Shown: positions 1 through 5,266 of the stretch, piece after piece
Layout: each line of letters begins with the position of its first letter
How positions within the stretch are numbered: the stretch's first letter is position 1
From: a bacterium
GTDB lineage: Bacteria; Zhuqueibacterota; QNDG01; JAFGCO01
DNA: 5,478 bases
Reading direction: 5' to 3'
Assembly (NCBI GenBank): GCA_016932575.1
Contig: JAFGCO010000043.1
Location: 1-5,478 of the forward strand
Program-made: the position numbers and the translations under genes
The notes under the pieces: model-generated
Told to the model about the DNA's origin: nothing
What the model saw: the letters and a program-made list of their open reading frames with translations, nothing else
The model's database searches: none

Positions 1-1112
1 AATTTTATCCCCTTGAAATCATCCGATTTAATTGTTTCGCGTGATTTCAATTCAATTGCAGCAATGTTGCCGGCCATATCCTCGATCACAAAATCGACCT
101 CGTCACCAGTTGCAGATCTGAAATGGAAAAGCTGGTATTTTTTCTCGGTCCATGATATTTGCTTGCAGAGTTCCATGCATACGAAGTTCTCAAGGATGCT
201 TCCTACTGTCGATGGATCCTCAGTGAGTTTTTGCTGATCCGCCCCGGTTAAGTAACATGACAAGCCGGTGTCGCATAGCATGACCTTCGGGGATTTGACC
301 AATTTTTTGCTGAGATTGGCCGACCATGCGGGTAAGGGTTTTATCAAAAATGTCGTTTCCAATAAAGTCATGTATCGTTTTAATGTACTTTGTGGAATCG
401 TGGAAGTTCGTGAAAGTTCTGCATAGTTCAATAAGCTACCGGCCCTTGTAGCAAGAAGCGATAGTAATCGAGGCATCGCTGTTAAACCTTCGATGTTTGC
501 GATATCTCGTATGTCTCTTTGAAGGATGGTGGTGACATAGGAGCTAAACCATTGTTCCCTACGAGAATCATTCTTGCGATCAAATGCTTCAGGGTATCCG
601 CCGGTAACAAGTCGTGAAATTAGATGCTTTCTGTTAAGTTTTTGAAATGATTTTGGTAAATCATCATGAAAGATCTTTTGAATAAAATTTGTAGTTGTCT
701 CTAGGATTTCTGTTTCTGAAAATGGCCAAAGTGTCAAAATTTCCATTCGGCCAGCGAGTGAATCGGCTAATTTTGGCAACAGTAACACATTGGCCGACCC
801 GGTGAGTATAAAACGCCCGGGTTTACGGTCTTGGTCAACTGATTTTTTGATAGCTAAAAATAATTCTGGAACACGCTGAATCTCGTCGATGATGACAGGG
901 CCGTCAATTCCAGAAATAAAACCTTCCGGGTCGGCTGAGGCGGCGGCTAAAACATTGCTGTCATCAAATGTTAGATAACGTGCCGGATACTTTTCTTGGC
1001 AGAGCCATTTTACAAGGGTACTTTTGCCGGATTGCCGTGCCCCGTTTAGAAAGATAATCGGAGTATCTTTCAAGGAAGCCTCAATTTTAGATGTGAGATT
1101 TCGATAATACAT
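1..1112 (-). CDS. P-loop ATPase with DUF4143-type C-terminal domain (C-terminus cut by window edge)
   Basis: The frame is open from ATG 1112 to the left edge, giving 370 residues without a stop; the C-terminus lies outside the window. I translated it by hand. The N-terminal AAA domain has Walker A GARQSGKST (residues 24-32), Walker B VIIDEIQ (73-79) and a sensor-like strand FILTGSAN (101-108). A helical/winged segment follows (about 185-270), then a DUF4143-type C-terminal region with a nuclease-fold-like signature, GDEVDF (336-341) followed by ELKS (354-357), matching the D...ExK spacing of PD-(D/E)XK-like domains. The family is usually about 380-420 residues, so little is missing. Its cellular role is not established; such genes are common, often multicopy and accessory. 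The ATG is chosen because the next upstream in-frame stop is at 1197-1199 with no ATG/GTG/TTG between, and MYYRNLTSKI fits the usual start. The gene lies on the presumed mobile-element side of the tRNA-derived scar. Family call is firm; function is unknown. Confidence 0.9.
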   Translation of the reverse strand, partial: MYYRNLTSKIEASLKDTPIIFLNGARQSGKSTLVKWLCQEKYPARYLTFDDSNVLAAASADPEGFISGIDGPVIIDEIQRVPELFLAIKKSVDQDRKPGRFILTGSANVLLLPKLADSLAGRMEILTLWPFSETEILETTTNFIQKIFHDDLPKSFQKLNRKHLISRLVTGGYPEAFDRKNDSRREQWFSSYVTTILQRDIRDIANIEGLTAMPRLLSLLATRAGSLLNYAELSRTSTIPQSTLKRYMTLLETTFLIKPLPAWSANLSKKLVKSPKVMLCDTGLSCYLTGADQQKLTEDPSTVGSILENFVCMELCKQISWTEKKYQLFHFRSATGDEVDFVIEDMAGNIAAIELKSRETIKSDDFKGIK

Positions 1113-1118
1113 GGATGA

Positions 1119-1147
1119 AAAATAACCACTCAGTGGTTGATTATCAA
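1119..1147 (-). promoter_or_regulatory. Candidate promoter of the ATPase gene, possibly leaderless
   Basis: On the minus strand TTGATA (1142-1147) and TATTTT (1119-1124) are separated by 17 nt. The -10 ends six bases before the ATG at 1112, so transcription would start at or next to the start codon. This agrees with the lack of a usable Shine-Dalgarno sequence in front of the gene. The -10 is only 4/6 to consensus, so this is a plausible reading rather than a certain one. Confidence 0.4.
1124..1138. promoter_or_regulatory. Perfect 15-bp palindrome, candidate operator
   Basis: AACCACT-C-AGTGGTT is a perfect inverted repeat with 7-bp arms and a single central base. It fills the spacer between the candidate -35 and -10 of the ATPase gene, the classical position for a repressor. 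A second dyad, ATTATC-AAG-GATAAT (1140-1154), sits directly upstream over the -35. No regulator for it is visible in the window. Confidence 0.45.
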
Positions 1148-1215
1148 GGATAATATTGGGAGATTTTAATTTTTTTTGGTTTGTAGCAGCATACGATTAT
1201 TCTGAAAATTGTACA

Positions 1216-1296
1216 GTAAAAACTGGTAAACATGTGAAACATGTGTATAATGTTAAACAGTTTTGAAGTGACGTAAATATTGTAAATGCTGTAAGT
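1216..1296. repeat. Cluster of short 9-bp-period direct repeats in AT-rich non-coding DNA
   Basis: AAACATGTG occurs twice in perfect tandem (1228-1236, 1237-1245). GTAAAT/GTAAAT/GTAAGT start at 1273, 1282 and 1291, again with 9-bp spacing, and GTAAA also occurs at 1216 and 1226. An inverted repeat AAAACTG (1219-1225) / CAGTTTT (1258-1264) brackets the AAACATGTG pair. I see no gene between 1113 and 1347. The position, 50-130 bp inside the presumed element end, suits arm-type sites for an integrase or excisionase, but this is inference from location and spacing. Confidence 0.4.
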
Positions 1297-1347
1297 TATG
1301 GCGTTTTCAGTAGTTTATGAATTTTGGCTAAGAAGGGCGTTTGACTT

Positions 1348-1389
1348 CTCATAACCCGGAGGTCGTAGGTTCGAATCCTGCCCCCGCCA
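1348..1389 (+). other. 3' half of an initiator-type tRNA-Met (CAT): probable integration attachment site
   Basis: Reading rightward there is an anticodon loop CTCATAA (1348-1354) with anticodon CAT, then CCCGG (1355-1359) as the 3' side of an anticodon stem. A variable loop follows, then a T arm GTAGG-TTCGAAT-CCTGC (1365-1381, all pairs formed with one T-G wobble), and CCCCGCC plus A as the acceptor 3' strand. The CCC after the loop is the hallmark of initiator tRNA-fMet. The preceding bases do not pair with CCCGG, and no D arm or GCGGGG acceptor 5' strand is present, so this is not a functional tRNA gene. Similarity begins exactly at the anticodon loop, a known crossover site for tyrosine recombinases. 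The intact tRNA and integrase would lie beyond the left edge. Confidence 0.72.
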
Positions 1390-1402
1390 ATTGCTTATAA
1401 AT

Positions 1403-1437
1403 AAAGGACTTGCAGAAAAACTGTGAGTCCTTTTTTT
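1403..1437 (+). terminator. Rho-independent terminator after the tRNA-derived sequence
   Basis: AAAGGACT (1403-1410) pairs with AGTCCTTT (1426-1433). The stem extends inward through two G-T wobbles and CAG/CTG (1413-1415, 1421-1423) to an AAAAA loop, and a run of seven T follows (1431-1437). It lies 13 nt after the tRNA 3' end and was probably the terminator of the original tRNA gene. On the minus strand the stem is followed by TTTATTTAT, so it may also stop transcription arriving from the epimerase-DUF819 operon. Confidence 0.82.
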
Positions 1438-1488
1438 GTGCCTTTTTTGGGCTATTTGTACACTACACCGTACATTAAGGCCTAATTC

Positions 1489-1502
1489 CCATATCGATAT
1501 GG
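1489..1502. repeat. Perfect 14-bp palindrome in the tail of the DUF819 transcript
   Basis: CCATATCGATATGG is fully self-complementary and lies about 30 nt after the DUF819 stop codon. A second dyad, TGTAC (1457-1461) / GTACA (1470-1474), is 15 bp away. No gene is supported between 1438 and 1529. The role is unknown; either dyad could be a protein-binding site or simply transcript-end structure. Confidence 0.35.
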
Positions 1503-1529
1503 ATAGAAGTACACATAATCTCTTCAAGT

Positions 1530-2678
1530 TCAATTCACAATGAATTTTAGCAGATATGCTCCGGCCAGAGCCACATAATTACCGATCGCATAACCTAAAA
1601 GACCGGCCGCAACACCCGGCAGTGCCAGAGAATTCCAGTTCTTGGCATTTGTATACGCCACTACTGTAGAGGGACCCGCTTTGGCAGCAATAGAAGCGAC
1701 AGCCAATATTCTAAAATCAATCTTCAGTATCCTGCCAACGACAAGCACAAATATAATTTGTGTGATAATAATGATGGTCACATAAATAAATAACACAGGA
1801 GCAAGACTGATAGCTTTGGGTATATCCATCATCGCCCCGATCGCAGCAAAAAACAGATAGAAAGCGAAATTCCCCAACTCTTTTGCCCCCTCCAGTTTCT
1901 TGATGCTCGTAACCTGAGCAAGCAACAGTGCAATTGTTGTAACAATGAGTATCGTCGGAATCTGCGGCATCCAGACATCAAAGATGTGTTTTTTTACAAG
2001 ATCGCTCAGTATCATAATCAAAAAACCAATAAATGTAAGAATTGCCAAGTCATTCAATTTCAATATCACAGGAGATTCATCATTTTGTTTCACATCAGAA
2101 ACCGCATCAATAGGGGTTTCGGGGTACCATTTTTTCAGCAGTTGGGGAGCTATGATCCAAAATATAAATATGGGTATTAAAGTCAGGTTATCCACAGCAT
2201 TTGCGGCTGCAAACAAATTGGGACTGTCAATTTCAAGCCCTGACCACATTGAAAAAAAATTAATGCTTCCGCCAATATAAGTCCCGATATACGGCCCGGC
2301 TAATTTCCATGCCTGCCCGGCAAGTATATCGTTCAATTTCGCATTGAGCAGGACGCCGGCAACTAAACATCCAACAAATGAGCCGATACTTGCAACGACA
2401 AAAGCCTTGAGTACCGTTAAGCCGGTCCTTTTAATATCAGAAAAGCGTACATGAAGGAGTATTTGACAAACCGCAAAGGGAACTGCATAACCTGAGAGTT
2501 GTTTATAGAAACTATGTTCTGTGGGAATAAGTTTGGTGTTTGCCAGTAAAGCCGTGCAGAACAGAATCGTTATGACCGGCGAAATTTTACGAGCAATTTC
2601 AAATCTCGAAATCAGTATCAGGGCGATGGAAATAATTCCCAAAAACACTATCAGAATATGAAATGGTTCAGTGATCAC
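1530..2678 (-). CDS. DUF819 family integral membrane protein, putative transporter
   Basis: The 382-residue protein is almost entirely hydrophobic segments (I count about 10-12), with one clear hydrophilic loop at about 182-210. Conserved-looking blocks typical of DUF819 (YjcL-like) proteins are GTYIGGSINF (132-141), AAANAVDN (157-164), GNFAFYLFFAAIGA (269-282), AKAGPSTVVAY (332-342) and LPGVAAGLLGYAIGNY (353-368). The glycine/proline-rich blocks inside membrane spans, seen once in each half, recall inverted-repeat transporters. The family has no firmly established substrate as far as I know. The start is GTG at 2676-2678, with GGGAG nine bases upstream. It follows the dipeptide epimerase by 24 nt on the same strand, so the two are very likely one operon. 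From that context I infer import or export of the epimerase substrate or product, such as a murein-derived dipeptide. Length is normal for the family. Family assignment is firm; transport role is inference. Confidence 0.9.
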   Translation of the reverse strand: MITEPFHILIVFLGIISIALILISRFEIARKISPVITILFCTALLANTKLIPTEHSFYKQLSGYAVPFAVCQILLHVRFSDIKRTGLTVLKAFVVASIGSFVGCLVAGVLLNAKLNDILAGQAWKLAGPYIGTYIGGSINFFSMWSGLEIDSPNLFAAANAVDNLTLIPIFIFWIIAPQLLKKWYPETPIDAVSDVKQNDESPVILKLNDLAILTFIGFLIMILSDLVKKHIFDVWMPQIPTILIVTTIALLLAQVTSIKKLEGAKELGNFAFYLFFAAIGAMMDIPKAISLAPVLFIYVTIIIITQIIFVLVVGRILKIDFRILAVASIAAKAGPSTVVAYTNAKNWNSLALPGVAAGLLGYAIGNYVALAGAYLLKFIVN

Positions 2679-2687
2679 CTTAGATTT

Positions 2688-2692
2688 CTCCC
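2688..2692 (-). promoter_or_regulatory. Ribosome binding site supporting the GTG start of the DUF819 gene
   Basis: On the minus strand GGGAG lies nine bases upstream of GTG 2678, within the 24-nt gap after the epimerase stop. It is the best Shine-Dalgarno match near this start and supports GTG over any later codon. Confidence 0.6.
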
Positions 2693-2702
2693 AAAACTAA
2701 TT

Positions 2703-3746
2703 TTACCAAGGGCCTGTTACGCCCATTCCAGGCTGATCATTTAGAATCAGCCGGCCATGTGATACCTTTACGCCGCAAAACGGATCATTCTTTATCAACA
2801 GATTGCCGTCCAAATCAGCCCAGTCAACCAGGGAACTCAGGTGGGCAGCGGCTGTGATAGCAATGGAACTTTCTATCATGCAGCCGATCATTACCTTCAA
2901 CCCAAAGGCTCGGGCACTGTGAATCATTTTCAGTGTTTCCTGAATCCCTCCGGCTTTCATTAGTTTGATATTAATGCCGTCATAGGCCTCCGCCACTAAA
3001 GGAATATCCGCCGTATTCATGACTGCTTCATCAGCTACTAATGGCAGATCTACTCTTTCTCTAAGCCAAGCTGTTTCCTCAAGCATCATAGCGGGCATTG
3101 GCTGTTCAACAAATTCGACGCCCCTGGTTTGCATCCATTCGATTTTTTTTACAGCCGTCTCTTTGTCCTTCCACCCTTCATTGGCATCCACACGAATCGG
3201 CTTGCTGGTAATACTCCGTACCGCATTAATGATTTCTTCATCGTTGTGAGTGCCGACTTTAATTTTCAAAATCGGGTAATCCGATGCCTGTGCTGTCTTC
3301 GTTTTTATCCTATCGAGTTTATCAATACCAATAGAATAGGAGGTGACAGGTGTTTTATCAGCATCCAATCCGAGCATTTTATAAAGCGGCATGTTCTTGC
3401 TTTTAGAAATCCAATCCATCAGCGCCATATCTACAGCGGCCTTTGCACAGTTCTGGGCGACAATCGACTCATCCAGGATATCCTTTACCTGTGTATAATT
3501 GAATAAATCCAGATGAAGCAGCGATTCCGAACACTGATGAATCATCTTTTCCGTCAGTTCGGCATTCTCGCCATATCGAATATTGGGTGCAGCTTCTCCG
3601 TATCCTGTTACACCGTCCTTTTCGAGTTTCACAAAGACATTTTCTTTGAAATCACTGGAATTTCGGGAAATTGTCCAGCGATCATTCAGTTCAAGTTTTC
3701 TAATTTTAGTCGAAATCAATGTTTTAATGCTTTCAGAAAAATACAT
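2703..3746 (-). CDS. Dipeptide epimerase, enolase superfamily (L-Ala-D/L-Glu epimerase-like)
   Basis: A 347-residue protein with an N-terminal capping domain (about 15-130) and a TIM-barrel. All muconate-lactonizing-subgroup catalytic positions are visible: KIK (K161, K163) on the second barrel strand, metal ligands D187 (RVDAN), E214 (VEQP) and D239 (ADEA), and the opposing base K261 (NIKLMKAGG). GCMIESS (288-294) and especially D311-x-D313 (DLDGN) mark dipeptide epimerases, where the DxD binds the substrate amino group; muconate and o-succinylbenzoate enzymes lack it. The expected reaction is Mg2+-dependent inversion at the alpha-carbon of the C-terminal residue of a dipeptide in the cytoplasm. 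The usual example is L-Ala-D-Glu to L-Ala-L-Glu in murein peptide recycling, but members vary in specificity. ATG 3746 has no Shine-Dalgarno; TTG at codon 10 would give an N-terminus closer to the family. First gene of a probable operon with the DUF819 gene. Confidence 0.92.
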   Translation of the reverse strand: MYFSESIKTLISTKIRKLELNDRWTISRNSSDFKENVFVKLEKDGVTGYGEAAPNIRYGENAELTEKMIHQCSESLLHLDLFNYTQVKDILDESIVAQNCAKAAVDMALMDWISKSKNMPLYKMLGLDADKTPVTSYSIGIDKLDRIKTKTAQASDYPILKIKVGTHNDEEIINAVRSITSKPIRVDANEGWKDKETAVKKIEWMQTRGVEFVEQPMPAMMLEETAWLRERVDLPLVADEAVMNTADIPLVAEAYDGINIKLMKAGGIQETLKMIHSARAFGLKVMIGCMIESSIAITAAAHLSSLVDWADLDGNLLIKNDPFCGVKVSHGRLILNDQPGMGVTGPW

Positions 3747-3790
3747 TTACAGAGCAAATAACAGCAACACGGTCAGTCTTTTGAATTTGA

Positions 3791-3818
3791 ATTATAATGT
3801 CTTATCCATAACCCTCAA
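3791..3818 (-). promoter_or_regulatory. Sigma70-type promoter of the epimerase-DUF819 operon
   Basis: On the minus strand TTGAGG (3813-3818) and a perfect TATAAT (3791-3796) are 16 nt apart, 45 nt before the epimerase ATG. Transcription would begin near 3784 with a short leader. I see no strong terminator between the regulator stop (3920) and this promoter, so some read-through from the regulator gene is also possible. Confidence 0.65.
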
Positions 3819-3855
3819 CGATTACCTACTCTATTAAATCTCAGCAAAGACGTTC

Positions 3856-3877
3856 GTGAAATCTTCAAGTCTTCACA
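3856..3877. promoter_or_regulatory. Candidate operator upstream of the epimerase promoter
   Basis: TCAAGTCTTCACA (3865-3877) recurs with one mismatch at 5102-5114 in the regulator's own promoter region. The copy here overlaps a half-site tandem AAATCTTC/AAGTCTTC (3859-3874) and a dyad GTGAA (3856-3860) / TTCAC (3872-3876). It lies about 80-90 bp upstream of the predicted transcription start, where an activator could bind. A palindrome AAGTACTT follows at 3881-3888. The assignment to the adjacent XylR-type regulator is inference. Confidence 0.4.
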
Positions 3878-3919
3878 AAAAAGTACTTACAAAAATCTAT
3901 CTTTTTCGCCCTACGAGTA

Positions 3920-5077
3920 TTATTTGCTAAACATTTTTCGGAATTCCCGTAAGCTCATACCTTTTTCTTTGTAAAAATATCTGGAAATATGTTCGATACC
4001 GGTAAATTCCATGCTCATTGTAATTTGATTGATCGAAAGGTCTGATTCTGTAAGAAGGGTACAAATGTGGCTGATGCGTTCTTTTTGGATTTCCTTATGG
4101 ACAGAATGTCCTAATGTTTCCATGAATTTTTTATACAAATTTCGACTTGATACGGCGACTTCATTTGACACGTCTTCTACTGAAATTGATTCTTTATAAT
4201 GTTGATGGATAAATGCAAGGGCTTTGGCAACCTCCGGGTCTTTAACGGCCATGGTGTCTGTAGATTGTCGAGTTACGACATGTGAAGGATCATGATTGAT
4301 AATTTGCCCATTCATTGTCTCGCCGTGCATTAGACGGTCCAGCAGTTCTGCAGCTTTATACCCGGCTTTTTTTGAGTGCAGGGCTACACTGGACAGGGGC
4401 GGATCGGTCAGTTCGCAGGTTAACTGGTCGTTATCAACACCCACAACAGCTATCTGCTCAGGGACTGAGATGTCTGCTGATTTACAAGCTTCAAGAATTG
4501 ATCGTCCCATATCATCATTACAGGCCATTATGCCTGTGGGTTTGGGCAGAAATTTCAGCCATTTGGTTAAGCGTTTCTGCTCTTTTTCGGAAGGATTATC
4601 TATTTTCTTTACAGAACAGAAAAAGCTCTCTACCTGAGATCCACTCTTTTGAATTCTTTGTACAAAACTACCGTGGCGATTTAGCGACCAGGGAAGAGTT
4701 TCGAAGCCACAGTAAGCAAAGTTTTTGAATCCTCGTTCCAACAAATGTTCTGCAGCGAGAACACCGATTCTATCGGCACAGGTAAGAATGGTCGGGATTT
4801 CAGGTTTTATGAGACTGGGAGAGGTAATCAGGGGAATTTTCAGGGATAGGAAATCTTCAATGTTTTCCGGTTCACGAACGATTATGCCATCAGCGTTTAT
4901 TTTTTTCAATTCGGAAATACTGATTTTAGATTGTCCGTGTTTCCCATAAAAAGGAGCTTCCCGGTAAAAGCTCCAGGGGCCGTGATGTCTGGAGTATAAT
5001 GCAATTCCACGGATAAGCCCACGGCCATACGCGTGGGTTGTTTCGATCAGCAAAATGACTTTAGGTGTTTTCTTCAT
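3920..5077 (-). CDS. XylR-type transcriptional regulator (LacI-like sensor fused to AraC DNA-binding domain)
   Basis: A 385-residue cytoplasmic regulator, close to E. coli XylR in size and layout. Residues about 5-275 form a LacI/periplasmic-binding-type ligand domain: VILLIETTHAYGRGLIRGI at the N-terminus is characteristic of this subgroup, and CNDDMGRSILEA with the later VVGVDND (about 186-217) is the usual LacI-type core. Residues about 283-385 form an AraC domain with two helix-turn-helix units, ISVEDVSNEVAVSSRNLYKKF (about 298-318) and the INQITMSMEFTGIEHISRYF block (about 349-368). The closing GMSLREFRK has Ser where the AraC signature normally has Pro. Relatives bind sugars such as xylose, but the ligand here cannot be read from sequence. 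It is divergent from a URO-D-like gene and upstream of the epimerase operon, so both are plausible targets. ATG 5077 is preceded by only a weak Shine-Dalgarno. Class is firm; ligand is unknown. Confidence 0.93.
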   Translation of the reverse strand: MKKTPKVILLIETTHAYGRGLIRGIALYSRHHGPWSFYREAPFYGKHGQSKISISELKKINADGIIVREPENIEDFLSLKIPLITSPSLIKPEIPTILTCADRIGVLAAEHLLERGFKNFAYCGFETLPWSLNRHGSFVQRIQKSGSQVESFFCSVKKIDNPSEKEQKRLTKWLKFLPKPTGIMACNDDMGRSILEACKSADISVPEQIAVVGVDNDQLTCELTDPPLSSVALHSKKAGYKAAELLDRLMHGETMNGQIINHDPSHVVTRQSTDTMAVKDPEVAKALAFIHQHYKESISVEDVSNEVAVSSRNLYKKFMETLGHSVHKEIQKERISHICTLLTESDLSINQITMSMEFTGIEHISRYFYKEKGMSLREFRKMFSK

Positions 5078-5101
5078 AAACCGATCACAAAAATTTGGTA
5101 G

Positions 5102-5114
5102 TCAAGTCTTCGCA
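5102..5114. promoter_or_regulatory. Second copy of the TCAAGTCTTCRCA motif, over the regulator promoter
   Basis: TCAAGTCTTCGCA matches 12 of 13 bases of the motif at 3865-3877. It overlaps the -10 and predicted start of the regulator promoter, a position expected for autorepression. CAAGAC (5123-5128) and CAAGTC (5140-5145) continue the CAAGNC pattern at 20- and 17-bp steps. Confidence 0.4.
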
Positions 5115-5142
5115 TTCTATGTCAAGACGACATTGCCGGCAA
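5114..5142 (-). promoter_or_regulatory. Promoter of the XylR-type regulator gene
   Basis: On the minus strand TTGCCG (5137-5142) and TAGAAT (5114-5119) are 17 nt apart, and the -10 lies 36 nt before ATG 5077. The -35 hexamer is part of a perfect 10-bp palindrome, TTGCCGGCAA (5133-5142). A TTGACA (5120-5125) sits next to the -10 but has no good partner at the correct distance. Confidence 0.5.
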
Positions 5143-5147
5143 GTCGG

Positions 5148-5183
5148 ATTTCTTAAAATGGTGAATAAATTTCTTAATATGGT
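5148..5183 (+). promoter_or_regulatory. Tandem 15-bp direct repeat with 21-bp period, candidate AraC-family operator
   Basis: ATTTCTTAAAATGGT (5148-5162) and ATTTCTTAATATGGT (5169-5183) match at 14 of 15 positions and are 21 bp apart start to start, two helical turns, so both face the same side of the DNA. AraC/XylR-type proteins typically bind such pairs with the two HTH units of each monomer. The array lies between the regulator's -35 and the URO-D-like gene, with its proximal copy abutting a weak -35 region, as expected for activation of the rightward gene. Confidence 0.6.
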
Positions 5184-5212
5184 TTTTTTATGCAAGCCCC
5201 TTGCGTTATGCT
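5184..5212 (+). promoter_or_regulatory. Weak candidate promoter of the URO-D-like gene
   Basis: TATGCT (5207-5212) can act as a -10, with a T-rich, non-consensus -35 (TTTTTT, 5184-5189) 17 nt upstream directly after the direct-repeat array. A poor -35 is usual at AraC-activated promoters. TAGAAT (5227-5232) is an alternative -10, also without a good -35. Choice between them is uncertain. Confidence 0.3.
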
Positions 5213-5254
5213 TTAATCCGTTGAAATAGAATGTTTTCGGGATCAATATCCAAA

Positions 5255-5260
5255 AAGGAG
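5255..5260 (+). promoter_or_regulatory. Strong ribosome binding site fixing the GTG start of the URO-D-like gene
   Basis: AAGGAG lies six bases before GTG 5267. The earlier ATG at 5262 is followed at once by an in-frame TGA-type dead end (ATG TTG TGA), so GTG is the start. Confidence 0.8.
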
Positions 5261-5266
5261 AATGTT

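Noticed and set aside
13-237. Plus-strand open frame of 74 codons at the left edge
   Set aside because: It is antisense to the conserved C-terminal region of the ATPase (including ExK) and shows no protein-family features.
1290-1390. A complete tRNA-Met gene
   Set aside because: The bases before the anticodon loop do not pair with CCCGG, and there is no D arm or acceptor 5' strand; only the 3' half is present.
1315-1533. Minus-strand open frame of 72 codons containing GQDSNLRPPGYE
   Set aside because: This peptide is the classic false translation of the antisense strand of a tRNA 3' half (1348-1389). The frame also crosses a terminator hairpin and overlaps the DUF819 stop codon.
2703-3746. 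Muconate cycloisomerase or o-succinylbenzoate synthase
   Set aside because: The D311-x-D313 motif and the GCMIESS block point to dipeptide epimerases; no aromatic-degradation or menaquinone genes are nearby.
3891-3906. Terminator after the regulator gene (AAAAA...TTTTT)
   Set aside because: Arms are only five A-T pairs around an unpaired centre, with no GC stem, so it is not a credible terminator.
1945-4949. Several plus-strand open frames of 60-140 codons opposite the three minus-strand genes
   Set aside because: They are antisense to well-supported genes, lack recognisable domains and have no consistent ribosome binding sites.
5188-5204. Sigma54 promoter suggested by TGCAAG-CCCC-TTGC
   Set aside because: The GG of the -24 element is missing and the spacing is one base short. 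The segment is better described as a small dyad, GCAAG-CCC-CTTGC (5192-5204).
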